From an uncultured Desulfohalobiaceae bacterium (GTDB taxonomy: Bacteria > Desulfobacterota > Desulfovibrionia > Desulfovibrionales > Desulfonatronovibrionaceae): a stretch of DNA of 9,961 nt. This document shows, one piece after another, positions 1-7,039 of this stretch (position 1 is its first letter; every line of letters starts with the position of its first letter). The DNA is taken from NCBI GenBank assembly GCA_913055195.1, contig CAJXJU010000019.1, positions 1 through 9,961 on the forward strand. Reading direction: 5' to 3'. The notes under the pieces are model-generated. The model was given only the letters and a program-made list of their open reading frames with translations. It had not been told where the DNA came from and made no database searches. Both the position numbers and the translations under genes were made by a program.

Positions 1-225
1 TTTCGATATTCGGATTTCGAATTTCTCAACTTTCGGAACTCCGAAAGTTGAGAGAATAATTTGAAAACTGACGCTATCGCTGATTGAATTTTTTCATTTA
101 GAGATTATGTTTAAGGTTAAGGGCTAAGGCATAAAAACTCTCAGTCCCCGGTACTCACTACTCTCTCATTCTAAGAGGAAGGGGGACATAAAACTTCAAC
201 ATTACCCCTGAACATTGAACAAAAA
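1..225. other. Intergenic region upstream of the radical SAM gene
   Basis: No gene is visible in this stretch. It opens with a low-complexity run built on TTTCGNA-like words (1-24), followed directly by the palindromic repeat annotated separately (24-53). The rest is AT-rich. A TTGAAA at 61-66 with TTGAAT 17 bp downstream could be a weak promoter, but the match is poor. An AAGAGGAAGGGGG purine tract at 173-185 resembles a ribosome binding site, yet lies about 40 nt before the first ATG, and a TAA at 172-174 closes the reading frame just before it. Confidence 0.5.
24..53 (+). repeat. Palindromic repeat, copy 1
   Basis: A near-perfect 30-bp palindrome with arms TCTCAACTTTCGGA and TCCGAAAGTTGAGA around a 2-nt centre (AC). 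A second copy at 1628-1658 is its reverse complement, and the similarity continues outside the palindrome: TCGAATTT lies to the left here, and its complement AAATTCGA lies to the right in copy 2. The shared flank shows that these are two members of one dispersed repeat family in opposite orientation rather than two chance hairpins. It resembles REP/MITE-type intergenic elements; the family is not one I can name. Confidence 0.85.
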
Positions 226-1185
226 ATGGAACCAGTTTATATTAAAACCTATAAATCCGGCGAGTTGCAAAAAAAGATCGCCCGGTTCAAACAGATTTTA
301 AGTAATTGCACCCTTTGTCCCCGTAACTGTCGTGTCCGACGTACAGAAAACAAATCGGGGGTCTGCAAGACTGGCCGGTTAGCACAGGTTGCCAGCTTTG
401 ACCTCCATTTTGGGGAAGAGTCACCTCTGGTTGGTCACGGAGGGTCCGGAACCATTTTTTTTGCCCATTGCAATTTAGGGTGTGTCTTTTGTCAAAACTA
501 TTCTATCAGCCAGACCGACACCAGATTTCAGGAAGTTTATCCCAATCAATTGGCCTTTATCATGCTGGAGTTACAGAAAAAAGGAGCTGAAAACATCAAC
601 TTTGTCACGCCCTCTCATGTTGCGGCCCAGATTGTAGAGGCCTTACCAGAAGCAATTGAGCAGGGCCTTGATTTGCCCCTGGTTTATAACACCAGTTCCT
701 ATGATGCTCTCAACACCCTCAAATTGCTGGATGGAGTCATAGATATTTATCTTGCTGACACAAAATTTATCTCTCCCGGACACTCCCAAAAATACGCCCA
801 TGCCACTGATTATCCCGAAGTAGCAATGCAGGCTATCCAGGAAATGTATGCCCAGGTAGGCGGCATAGTGCTGGACGAACAGGGCCGTGTCCGAAAGGGT
901 TTAATGATAAGGCACCTGCTGATGCCTGAAGACATTGCCGGCACAGAAGAATGGCTGGATTTTCTTCACCAGCAGGGAATGCATGACGTCTATTTAAATA
1001 TCATGGATCAATATCATCCTGCTGGTCAGGCGGACGAATTTCCAGAACTAATGAATAGAATCAGCTATACGCAGTGGGAAAGGGTCGTGAACATGGCCCG
1101 GAAAATGGGCTTTAAATACATTGATGAAGGTAGTTCCAGAATTTTTAAACAGTCGCTCCGCCACTTCGCGGCTAAGCTATTTTAG
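226..1185 (+). CDS. Radical SAM protein, COG1313 / PflA-like family
   Basis: A 319-aa iron-sulfur enzyme of the radical SAM superfamily, in the group annotated as pyruvate formate-lyase activase-like (COG1313, 'PflX'). Its substrate is unknown. The radical SAM CX3CX2C motif is C82-C86-C89 in the context CNLGCVFCQN, binding the 4Fe-4S cluster that cleaves S-adenosylmethionine. An N-terminal cysteine set (C28, C31, C35, C47, in CTLCPRNC and GVC) precedes it, typical of the family and likely to bind a second metal or cluster. YNTSSYD at 154-160 is a further conserved core strand. Length is normal and no residues look lost. The ATG at 226 has no clear Shine-Dalgarno site; no better in-frame start exists upstream before the stop at 172. 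The gene ends 22 bp before archease, suggesting co-transcription with the RtcB RNA ligase genes. The family call is firm; any role in RNA repair is inference. Confidence 0.88.
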   Translation: MEPVYIKTYKSGELQKKIARFKQILSNCTLCPRNCRVRRTENKSGVCKTGRLAQVASFDLHFGEESPLVGHGGSGTIFFAHCNLGCVFCQNYSISQTDTRFQEVYPNQLAFIMLELQKKGAENINFVTPSHVAAQIVEALPEAIEQGLDLPLVYNTSSYDALNTLKLLDGVIDIYLADTKFISPGHSQKYAHATDYPEVAMQAIQEMYAQVGGIVLDEQGRVRKGLMIRHLLMPEDIAGTEEWLDFLHQQGMHDVYLNIMDQYHPAGQADEFPELMNRISYTQWERVVNMARKMGFKYIDEGSSRIFKQSLRHFAAKLF

Positions 1186-1207
1186 GCCTTAGGGCTAAAG
1201 GGACAAA

Positions 1208-1627
1208 ATGAAACCATATTGGAAGCATTTCTACCATCAGGCTGATATTGGCATTATTGGTGCCGGTCCAACCATTCCTGCCGCCTTTGCGCAGGCAGGG
1301 CTGGCTTTAACCGCGGTGATCACAGATATAGACAAAGTGCTGCCTGTTCAGGAAAAAACAATTTTTATTGAGGCCCCTGACCTGGACATTCTTTTTTTTG
1401 ATTATATGAATGAAGTAATTTTCCTCATCTCCACTCAGGGGATGCTTTTTTCAGAATTTACAGTCACAATTGAAAATCTTAGCCTTCGGGCGACAATAAA
1501 GGGCGAACCAATAGATGCACAAAAACATGCCCCGGCAGCTGAAGTCAAAGGAGCAACTTTTAGCGGGCTAAAGGTGTTTCAAAACAATGAAGGAGTCTGG
1601 ATTGCAAAGTGCATAATTGATGTTTAA
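1208..1627 (+). CDS. Archease, RtcB RNA ligase activator
   Basis: A 139-aa protein of the archease family (MTH1598/TM1083-like). In characterised systems archease speeds guanylylation of RtcB and allows multiple turnover of the ligase. Family signatures are visible in order: HQADIG at 10-15 (canonical HxADIG, with a metal-binding Asp13), TDIDKV at 39-44, MNEVIFL at 67-73, GEPIDAQKH at 99-107 leading into EVKGATFSGL at 112-121, and a C-terminal Asp in IIDV. The length matches the family. The ATG at 1208 has a good ribosome binding site, AAGGGA at 1198-1203, four bases upstream. The next functional gene is rtcB, its known partner, which strongly supports the call. The gap to rtcB is 133 bp and contains a dispersed palindromic repeat, so co-transcription may be modulated. 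Confidence 0.93.
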   Translation: MKPYWKHFYHQADIGIIGAGPTIPAAFAQAGLALTAVITDIDKVLPVQEKTIFIEAPDLDILFFDYMNEVIFLISTQGMLFSEFTVTIENLSLRATIKGEPIDAQKHAPAAEVKGATFSGLKVFQNNEGVWIAKCIIDV

Positions 1628-1658
1628 TCTCAACTTTCGGAGTTCCGAAAGTTGAAAA
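1628..1658 (-). repeat. Palindromic repeat, copy 2 (inverted relative to copy 1)
   Basis: The core 1630-1655 has arms TCAACTTTCGG and CCGAAAGTTGA around AGTT. The centre AGTT is the reverse complement of the AACT in copy 1, and the right flank AAAATTCGA matches the left flank of copy 1, so the element lies in the opposite orientation. It begins directly after the archease stop codon. In RNA it would form a stable hairpin between archease and rtcB. No T-tract follows, so it does not look like an ordinary terminator. Confidence 0.85.
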
Positions 1659-1760
1659 ATTCGAGAGCCGCCTGCAAAAGTAAATTTCTCTGTGCAGGAA
1701 CAGGTGGCGCACTCAATTTTTTCATCCTTCATACTTCATCCTTTAACACCAGGAGCTGTT
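1659..1760 (+). other. rtcB leader with competing stems and a 7-bp tandem repeat
   Basis: Non-coding stretch between the palindromic repeat and the rtcB start. CCTGCA (1671-1676) can pair with TGCAGG (1693-1698), and GCCGCCTG (1667-1674) can instead pair with CAGGTGGC (1701-1708, one G-U), so the two stems exclude each other. Further on, TTCATCC, TTCATAC and TTCATCC follow head to tail at 1721-1741. Whether any of this regulates rtcB cannot be told from the sequence. Confidence 0.35.
1751..1755 (+). promoter_or_regulatory. rtcB ribosome binding site deciding the start
   Basis: AGGAG five bases before the ATG at 1761. It selects this start over the longer open frame beginning at 1692, which has no comparable site. 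Confidence 0.8.
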
Positions 1761-3194
1761 ATGGATTTTTCCTGTCTAAAAAAAATAGGTCACTGGACAT
1801 GGCAGTTAATGCCGGAAGATCGTATGCGGGTTCCAGCTATATTTTTTGCGAGCGAAACGCTATTAGCGGAAATGGACCAAAAGGTGCTGGAACAATTATC
1901 CAATGTGGCCACCCTGCCAGGCATTGTTGCCGCAAGTATGGCCATGCCTGATGCCCATTGGGGATATGGCTTTCCCATAGGCGGAGTGGCCGCTTTTGAC
2001 CCTGACCTGGGCGGAGTCGTTTCAGCCGGAGGTGTTGGATTTGATATTGCGTGTGGAGTCCGTACTCTTCTTACAGGCATACACTTTAAAGAACTTTTGC
2101 CCCGGAAAAAAGTCCTGGCTGACCTTCTTTTCCAGACCATCCCTGCTGGTCTTGGGTCAAGAGGAAAACTCAAAGTCAAAAACAAAGAAATGGATGCGCT
2201 ACTTTTTCACGGCGCGAAATGGGCTGTTGATCAGGGTTTTGGAGATAAAAATGATCTGGACAAAATAGAAGAAAAGGGAACAGCCAGAGGAGCCAGGCCA
2301 GAGTTTGTTTCTGCAAAGGCAAAACAAAGACAGGAAAGGGAAATGGGTACCCTTGGCTCTGGCAATCACTATCTTGAGGTACAGATCATTGAAGAAATTT
2401 ATCATCAAAAAGCTGCCCGGGCCTTTGGCCTGCGTCCGGGCGACTGTGTAGTCACCATTCATTGCGGTTCAAGGGGCCTGGGACATCAAATAGCTACGGA
2501 ATTCATGCGTCTGATGGTTGTGGAGGCCCAGAAGCAAAAAATTTATCTTCCTGACCGTGACCTTGCCTGTGCGCCAATCCATTCTGAAACCGGACAAAAA
2601 TATCTGGGGGCCATGCGCGCGGCCATAAACTGCGCTCTGGCCAATAGACAAATTTTGACTCACCTGGTCAGACAGACCTTTGATGCTGTTTTTCCGGGAA
2701 TTAACATGCCTTTGCTTTATGATGTTGCCCATAATACGTGCCGGGAAGAACTCCATGAAATAGCTGGCCAGAAAAGAAAACTCTTTGTCCACAGAAAAGG
2801 TGCCACCAGGGCATTTGGCCCTGGTCATCCTGATTTACCATTAGAATACCTGGAAGTTGGTCAACCTGTTTTAATCGGCGGCAGTATGGGCACTTCATCT
2901 TATATCCTGGTTGGCACTGAAAAAGGCATGAAGTTGAGTTTTGGGTCAGCCTGCCACGGTGCAGGCCGGATCATGAGCAGAAAGCAGGCCAAAAAAAGGT
3001 TTACAGGCCCACAAATTGTTCAGGAGCTTCTGGAACATCAGGGCATTGAGATTCGCGGCCATTCCTTTCGCGGACTGGCTGAAGAAGCTCCAGACGCGTA
3101 CAAAAATATTGCAGAAGTAGTTGAGGTTGCGCACCAGGCACATTTAGCGTATAAGGTAGCCCGGCTTAGACCGATTATTTGTATCAAAGGGTAA
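1761..3194 (+). CDS. rtcB: RNA-splicing ligase RtcB
   Basis: A 477-aa tRNA/RNA ligase that joins RNA 2',3'-cyclic phosphate (or 3'-phosphate) to 5'-OH ends through a GMP-histidine intermediate, using Mn2+ and GTP. All active-site elements are present: D95 and C98 in GFDIACG (metal), N202 and H203 in GSGNHYLE, H234 in IHCGSRG, H324 in YDVAHN, the HRKGATRAF segment at 344-352, GSMGTSSY at 374-381, H399 in CHGAGR (the guanylylated histidine, H404 in the Pyrococcus enzyme) and K476 in the terminal IKG. The frame is open from 1692, but I chose the ATG at 1761 because AGGAG (1751-1755) sits five bases upstream and the protein then begins as family members do; the extra 23 residues look like translated leader. 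The gene follows archease, its activator. RtcB acts in the cytoplasm in tRNA ligation or RNA repair. No truncation is seen. Confidence 0.96.
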   Translation: MDFSCLKKIGHWTWQLMPEDRMRVPAIFFASETLLAEMDQKVLEQLSNVATLPGIVAASMAMPDAHWGYGFPIGGVAAFDPDLGGVVSAGGVGFDIACGVRTLLTGIHFKELLPRKKVLADLLFQTIPAGLGSRGKLKVKNKEMDALLFHGAKWAVDQGFGDKNDLDKIEEKGTARGARPEFVSAKAKQRQEREMGTLGSGNHYLEVQIIEEIYHQKAARAFGLRPGDCVVTIHCGSRGLGHQIATEFMRLMVVEAQKQKIYLPDRDLACAPIHSETGQKYLGAMRAAINCALANRQILTHLVRQTFDAVFPGINMPLLYDVAHNTCREELHEIAGQKRKLFVHRKGATRAFGPGHPDLPLEYLEVGQPVLIGGSMGTSSYILVGTEKGMKLSFGSACHGAGRIMSRKQAKKRFTGPQIVQELLEHQGIEIRGHSFRGLAEEAPDAYKNIAEVVEVAHQAHLAYKVARLRPIICIKG

Positions 3195-3238
3195 ATCCTG
3201 AGTCAGTTTGGTGCAACCGCCTGTTCCCGTGCGATGTT

Positions 3239-3616
3239 ATGGATATTTTTACTCAAATTGCTGAAGAAAAAATTCGTGAAGCCCAGGCCAAAGGAGAATT
3301 TGACAATCTTCCAGGAAAAGGTAAACCTCTAAACCTGGACGAGGACAATCATGTCCCTCAGGAATTAAAAATTGCCTACAAAATCCTCAAAAATAGCGGA
3401 TATATTCCGCCAGAGCTTGAGCTGCAAAAGGAAATCAACACAACTCTGGATCTTCTAAAACATTGTACTGACGAACGTGAAAAATACAAAAAAATTCAAA
3501 AATTAAATCTGTTGATTACCAGAATGAATATGACGCGAAAAGTGCCAGTTAATCTGGAACAGGATCAGTTCTATTATGAAAAAATTGTGGATAAGGTTAA
3601 AGTTAAAAATAAATAA
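3239..3616 (+). CDS. DUF1992 (DnaJ homologue subfamily C member 28-like) protein
   Basis: A 125-aa protein matching the DUF1992 family, found in bacteria as short stand-alone proteins (YhdN-type) and in eukaryotes within DNAJC28. Its biochemical role is unknown. The signature is the N-terminal block IAEEKIREAQAKGEFDNLPG (7-26) followed by GKPL; the motif GEFDNLPGKGKPL is highly characteristic. Next come a helical middle segment (SGYIPPELEL, 53-62) and a charged helical tail. No J-domain is present. The open frame extends upstream to a TTG at 3179 that would overlap rtcB, but the family starts at the MDIF methionine, so the ATG at 3239 was chosen; it has no clear Shine-Dalgarno site, and translation may be coupled to rtcB 44 bp upstream. 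It is 18 bp from the FKBP gene, suggesting the same operon and a loose chaperone theme. Confidence 0.88.
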   Translation: MDIFTQIAEEKIREAQAKGEFDNLPGKGKPLNLDEDNHVPQELKIAYKILKNSGYIPPELELQKEINTTLDLLKHCTDEREKYKKIQKLNLLITRMNMTRKVPVNLEQDQFYYEKIVDKVKVKNK

Positions 3617-3634
3617 ACCAAAAAAGGAGATTTT

Positions 3635-4117
3635 ATGGCTAAAATTCAAGACGGAACAGTGGTAAAAGTCCACTACACCGGCAAGTTGAACGACGGAACA
3701 GTTTTCGACACTTCAGATGGGAGAGAACCGCTGGAATTTACCATTGGTCAGGGCCAGGTCATTCCCGGCTTTGAAAATGCAGTTAAAGAAATGGAACCGG
3801 GCGAGAAAAAAACAATTACCATTCCTTCTGATGAAGCCTATGGCCCCCATAATCAGGACATGGTTATTCAGGTTCCTAAAGAACATCTGCCAGCAGACAT
3901 TCCCCAGGACGCTGACGCTATTGGTCAGCAACTGCTTTTGCGCCATCCCAGCGGACAGGAATTTCCTGCAACCATTGTGGCTGTCAGCGAAGACCAGATT
4001 ACTCTGGACGCCAATCATCCACTTGCTGGACATGACCTTACATTTGACATTGAACTGGTTGCTGCCAATCAGGGCGCTGTTTCCTGTTCTTGCGGCCCAT
4101 GCACGGCCTGCTCGTAA
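3635..4117 (+). CDS. SlyD-like FKBP-type peptidyl-prolyl isomerase
   Basis: A 160-aa cytoplasmic prolyl cis-trans isomerase and likely chaperone. The FKBP half-domains are split by an insert-in-flap (IF) domain, the SlyD arrangement: HYTGKLNDGTVFDTS at 13-27 and VIPGFENAV at 42-50 form the first half, the IF insert spans roughly 66-128, and NHPLAGHDLTFDIEL at 127-141 closes the fold. The tail after residue 146 carries CSCGPCTAC (C151, C153, C156, C159), a short metal-binding-like cluster in place of the long His/Cys-rich tail of E. coli SlyD. The start is secure: AAGGAG at 3624-3629 lies five bases before the ATG. It is the last gene of the + strand cluster and is followed by a strong terminator. 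Whether it supplies nickel to a hydrogenase, as SlyD does, is not shown here. Confidence 0.92.
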   Translation: MAKIQDGTVVKVHYTGKLNDGTVFDTSDGREPLEFTIGQGQVIPGFENAVKEMEPGEKKTITIPSDEAYGPHNQDMVIQVPKEHLPADIPQDADAIGQQLLLRHPSGQEFPATIVAVSEDQITLDANHPLAGHDLTFDIELVAANQGAVSCSCGPCTACS

Positions 4118-4139
4118 CACCCCATTTTGATCTCGAACC

Positions 4140-4170
4140 AAAGGCGGCTAAAAAGCCGCCTTTCTTTTTT
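4140..4170 (+). terminator. Rho-independent terminator of the FKBP gene, overlapping the rel 3' end
   Basis: A perfect 10-bp stem AAAGGCGGCT (4140-4149) / AGCCGCCTTT (4154-4163) with an AAAA loop, followed by CTTTTTT on the + strand. The last codons and stop (4148-4150) of the convergent rel gene are encoded inside the hairpin. On the - strand the hairpin is followed only by a weak T-run, so it serves mainly the + strand operon. Confidence 0.9.
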
Positions 4171-6319
4171 CTACAGTCATCCTGGTCACCTCAAGCACAG
4201 GCTCCAGTTTACGCATACTTTCAATGGCCCGGTACAAATGAGTGCTGTTGTGAACCAGAATTGTGAAAACAAGCTCTGAGCGGCCATCAACATTGGACCT
4301 GAAACTTCCAGAGTCTATATCAACATCTTCATCTGCCAGAAGTTTGCTGATCAGGGCCAACACGCCCTTTTTATTTTCACAAATGATTTTAATCTTTGCA
4401 GGAAATGCCTTTTCTACACCTACTTCCCAGGCAACTTCCAGAATCCGTTCTGGTTCCATGCGCTCCACATTGGGACAATCAGTAGTATGGATGGTCACCC
4501 CTCTGCCCCTGCTGATATAACCAATAATTGGATCACCAGGAACAGGATTGCAGCATCTGGCAAACCTGAGCAAAACATCTCCAATCCCTTTGACGCGTAC
4601 CCCATCCTTTCTGGGCCGCTTTTGACGCTCTTTTTCATCTTTTATAGATTCCAGGCCTTCCTGCTCAGGTTCTGGCTCATCTCTGGGCAGTAAACGATTT
4701 AAAACCTGCCTGGGAGTAATTCTGGCATAGCCAACAGCAGATAAAAGATCATCTTCGCTTTTATAGGAAAATTCATGGGCAACTTCTTCCAGACGTCCTT
4801 CGCGCAAAAGTTTGGGAATATTCAACCCAAGTTTCCTGCCTTCTTTTTCCAGAACCTCCCGGCCAAGGGCAATGCTTGTTTCCCGCTCTTCATTACGGAT
4901 CCAGTGCTTTATTCTGGTTCTGGCCTTGGCTGTCTTTACAAACTTTAACCAGTCACGGCTGGGATGCCTGTGTGGATCAGTGATAATTTCAACAACATCA
5001 CCGTTTTTTAGCCTGGTGTTAAGTGGCACTAACCGCCCGTTGACTTTTGCGCCGGCACAACGATCACCAACCTCTGAATGAATCATGTAGGCAAAATCAA
5101 CTGGAGTAGCGCCCTCTGGAAGCTCCTTGACTTCGCCTCCTGGAGTAAACACATAAACTTCGTCCTGAAACAGATCAAAACGCAGCGAAGCCATGAACTC
5201 GCGCGGGTCTTTGAGTTCCTGCTGCCAATCAAGAATCCTGCGCAGCCAGCTAAAACGTTCGGCATCCTTTTCTTTAATCTTTTCTCCGCCTTCTTTATAT
5301 TTCCAGTGTGCAGCCACACCATATTCAGCCAGCTGGTGCATCTCTTCAGTCCTGATCTGAATCTCAATGCGCTCGCCATCAGGGCCAATGACAGTTGTGT
5401 GCAAACTCTGATACATATTGGCCTTGGGCATGGAAATATAGTCCTTAAACCTTCCATGCACAGGCTTCCACATGGCATGAACCAGGCCCAGAACCGCATA
5501 GCAATCCTTGATACTCCTGACGATAACCCTGAAAGCAATGAGATCATAGACCTGATCCAGTGTCAGGCCCTGCTGGGCCATTTTATGATAAATACTGTAT
5601 ATATGTTTGACCCGACCGGAAACGCGGCCCTGAATACCATTGTCTTCCAGTACCTCTTCTATCAGCTTGCACACCTTATCAATATATTGCTGACCGGTTG
5701 TCTGGTGTCTTTTGATGCCGTCTTTGATCTGATGATATATGTCAGGCCGGCTGTACTTGAGACTCAAATCCTCCAGTTCCACTTTCAAGCGATAAAGACC
5801 AAGACGGTTGGCCAGAGGAGCATAAATATCGAGTGTTTCTCCGGCAATAAGCCTTTGTTTGATCTCCTTTTGAAACTCCAATGTACGCATATTATGCAGT
5901 CTGTCTGCCAGCTTGACCAGGATAACCCGAATATCGTCAGCCATGGCCAGGATCATCTTGCGAATATTTTCTGCCTGGGCTTCCTGCCTGGAATCAAACT
6001 TCATTTTGCTGATTTTAGTCACACCATTTACAATTCTGGCCACCTCCGGCCCAAAATTCGAGTCCAGTTCCTCAAGAGTTGTGCTGCTGTCCTCAACCGT
6101 GTCGTGCAAAAGGCCAGCAGCAATGCTTGCTGCATCAAGACGCATCTCAGCCAGGATATTGGCCACCTCCAGAGGATGAGAAAGGTATGGTTCACCGCTA
6201 AGGCGAATCTGACCTGCATGAGCTGCCGCTGAAAATACATACGCCTTCTGAATCAGAGCCTGATCAGAAGCAGTCAGGTACGGCGAAACCTTCTCTATAA
6301 TCTCATTAATGCGGATCAT
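4148..6319 (-). CDS. Bifunctional (p)ppGpp synthetase/hydrolase, Rel/SpoT family
   Basis: A 723-aa stringent-response enzyme that makes and degrades (p)ppGpp. Domains in order: an HD hydrolase with an intact metal site (H48 region, HDTVED at 72-77, KLADRLHNMR at 136-145); a RelA/SpoT synthetase with GRFKDYISMPKANMYQSLHT (289-308), in which RFKD (290-293) is the RxKD type found in bifunctional enzymes rather than the ExDD of monofunctional RelA; a TGS domain at about 387-447 (VYVFTPGGEVKELPEGATP); a zinc-finger-like region with C589-C590, H611 and C615; and a C-terminal ACT domain at about 645-715. Both active sites look functional. The frame can be opened nine codons earlier at a TTG (6346), but that overlaps the upstream gene; the ATG at 6319 lies 2 bp after the AMMECR1 stop, implying translational coupling. 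The stop lies in the convergent terminator hairpin. Confidence 0.95.
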   Translation of the reverse strand: MIRINEIIEKVSPYLTASDQALIQKAYVFSAAAHAGQIRLSGEPYLSHPLEVANILAEMRLDAASIAAGLLHDTVEDSSTTLEELDSNFGPEVARIVNGVTKISKMKFDSRQEAQAENIRKMILAMADDIRVILVKLADRLHNMRTLEFQKEIKQRLIAGETLDIYAPLANRLGLYRLKVELEDLSLKYSRPDIYHQIKDGIKRHQTTGQQYIDKVCKLIEEVLEDNGIQGRVSGRVKHIYSIYHKMAQQGLTLDQVYDLIAFRVIVRSIKDCYAVLGLVHAMWKPVHGRFKDYISMPKANMYQSLHTTVIGPDGERIEIQIRTEEMHQLAEYGVAAHWKYKEGGEKIKEKDAERFSWLRRILDWQQELKDPREFMASLRFDLFQDEVYVFTPGGEVKELPEGATPVDFAYMIHSEVGDRCAGAKVNGRLVPLNTRLKNGDVVEIITDPHRHPSRDWLKFVKTAKARTRIKHWIRNEERETSIALGREVLEKEGRKLGLNIPKLLREGRLEEVAHEFSYKSEDDLLSAVGYARITPRQVLNRLLPRDEPEPEQEGLESIKDEKERQKRPRKDGVRVKGIGDVLLRFARCCNPVPGDPIIGYISRGRGVTIHTTDCPNVERMEPERILEVAWEVGVEKAFPAKIKIICENKKGVLALISKLLADEDVDIDSGSFRSNVDGRSELVFTILVHNSTHLYRAIESMRKLEPVLEVTRMTVEKRKAAF

Positions 6320-6321
6320 AA

Positions 6322-6873
6322 TTAAAATACCACAGCCTGGAACCAATAAATTTCAGTTTGCCTTTTTTGCCAGCAATTTAAAGGAAGACCGGCCTTTTGA
6401 CAGGTATGGGCAAGAAATGTTTCCCTGTCCCAGCCCCACTCAGTTGCCACCTGCGGCAAAAGAAGGCCAGAGTTGTAGCCTTTTCGTATCAACAATCCAT
6501 GCTTGCCTGGCACAATTTTATTAATATCAGTCACTTTTTCCAGGGGGCTTAAAATGGAAATCTCTATCTCCACTTTATCAAGCTCCTCCCTCGCAAGAGG
6601 AGGAAACCTTGGATCTTCAAAAGCTGCAGCCCTGGCCATTTTAATAATGGTTTGCGTAAGCGGCTCGTCACCAACTATGTGCCCAATACAGCCGCGTAAC
6701 TGGCCATTCATTTTCAATGTCACAAACGCCCCAAAATGTTCGTTCAACTTCTCAGATGGAGGGCCAGGTAACCTGATCTCCTGCCCCTCCAGCCTGGCCT
6801 TGATACTTAAATAAGCCAGTTCCTTTAAATACCTCTTTTCTTCATCACTTAATTCAAATACAAAATTATCCAT
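6322..6873 (-). CDS. AMMECR1-domain protein
   Basis: A 183-aa AMMECR1-domain protein (the 'AmmeMemoRadiSam system protein A' group). The molecular function is unknown; a widely conserved fold has been proposed to be enzymatic. The invariant LRGCIG motif is at 59-64, and the family segments AFEDPRFPPL (84-93), VEIEISILSPLE (101-112) and GLLLPQVATEWGWD (136-149) follow in normal order. The length is typical of bacterial members. The frame stays open to 6996, but the ATG at 6873 is preferred because AAAGGAGGG lies nine bases upstream and the domain starts soon after. It forms a tight pair with rel, two bases apart. Its usual MEMO1-like partner is not next to it; a radical SAM protein occurs about 5 kb away but is of a different subfamily from the one in the named trio. 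Confidence 0.92.
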   Translation of the reverse strand: MDNFVFELSDEEKRYLKELAYLSIKARLEGQEIRLPGPPSEKLNEHFGAFVTLKMNGQLRGCIGHIVGDEPLTQTIIKMARAAAFEDPRFPPLAREELDKVEIEISILSPLEKVTDINKIVPGKHGLLIRKGYNSGLLLPQVATEWGWDRETFLAHTCQKAGLPLNCWQKRQTEIYWFQAVVF

Positions 6874-6900
6874 CACATCAGCCCTCCTTTTTATCAGCTT

Positions 6901-6929
6901 ATCCAAAGAGAAATTTTGTCTTTTGTCAA
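6901..6929 (-). promoter_or_regulatory. Candidate promoter of the AMMECR1-rel unit
   Basis: On the - strand a perfect -35 TTGACA (6929-6924) is followed after 17 bp by TTGGAT (6906-6901), a poor -10. It lies about 30 bp before the ATG at 6873. The -35 is convincing, the -10 is not. Confidence 0.3.
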
Positions 6930-6996
6930 ATATGAAGATTGCCTTCTGCCACAATGGGTTGAGGTTAGTTAAAATTAATTTTTTACAAATTAACAC

Positions 6997-7025
6997 TTGA
7001 TTTTTTTTTCAACAACACATATATA
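6997..7025 (+). promoter_or_regulatory. Candidate promoter of the tRNA gene
   Basis: TTGATT (6997-7002) and TATATA (7020-7025) are separated by exactly 17 bp, with a T-rich spacer. A start near 7032 would leave a short 5' leader before the mature tRNA end at 7040. Confidence 0.5.
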
Positions 7026-7039
7026 CCTTTCTCTCATTT

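Noticed and set aside
1692..1760. N-terminal extension of rtcB by 23 codons
   Set aside because: The extension covers tandem-repeat leader sequence, lacks a ribosome binding site and does not resemble RtcB, whereas 1761 has AGGAG at good spacing.
3179..3238. Upstream start for the DUF1992 gene at a TTG
   Set aside because: It would overlap rtcB and add residues not seen in the family; the conserved region begins right at the ATG at 3239.
5078..6232. Long + strand open frame of 384 codons antisense to rel
   Set aside because: It lies wholly inside the well-supported rel gene, has no recognisable motif and no ribosome binding site; it is a shadow of the rel codon pattern.
226..6873. A complete AmmeMemoRadiSam system formed by the radical SAM and AMMECR1 genes
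   Set aside because: The genes are about 5 kb apart on opposite strands, no MEMO1 homologue is present, and the radical SAM protein belongs to the COG1313 type rather than the trio's own subfamily.
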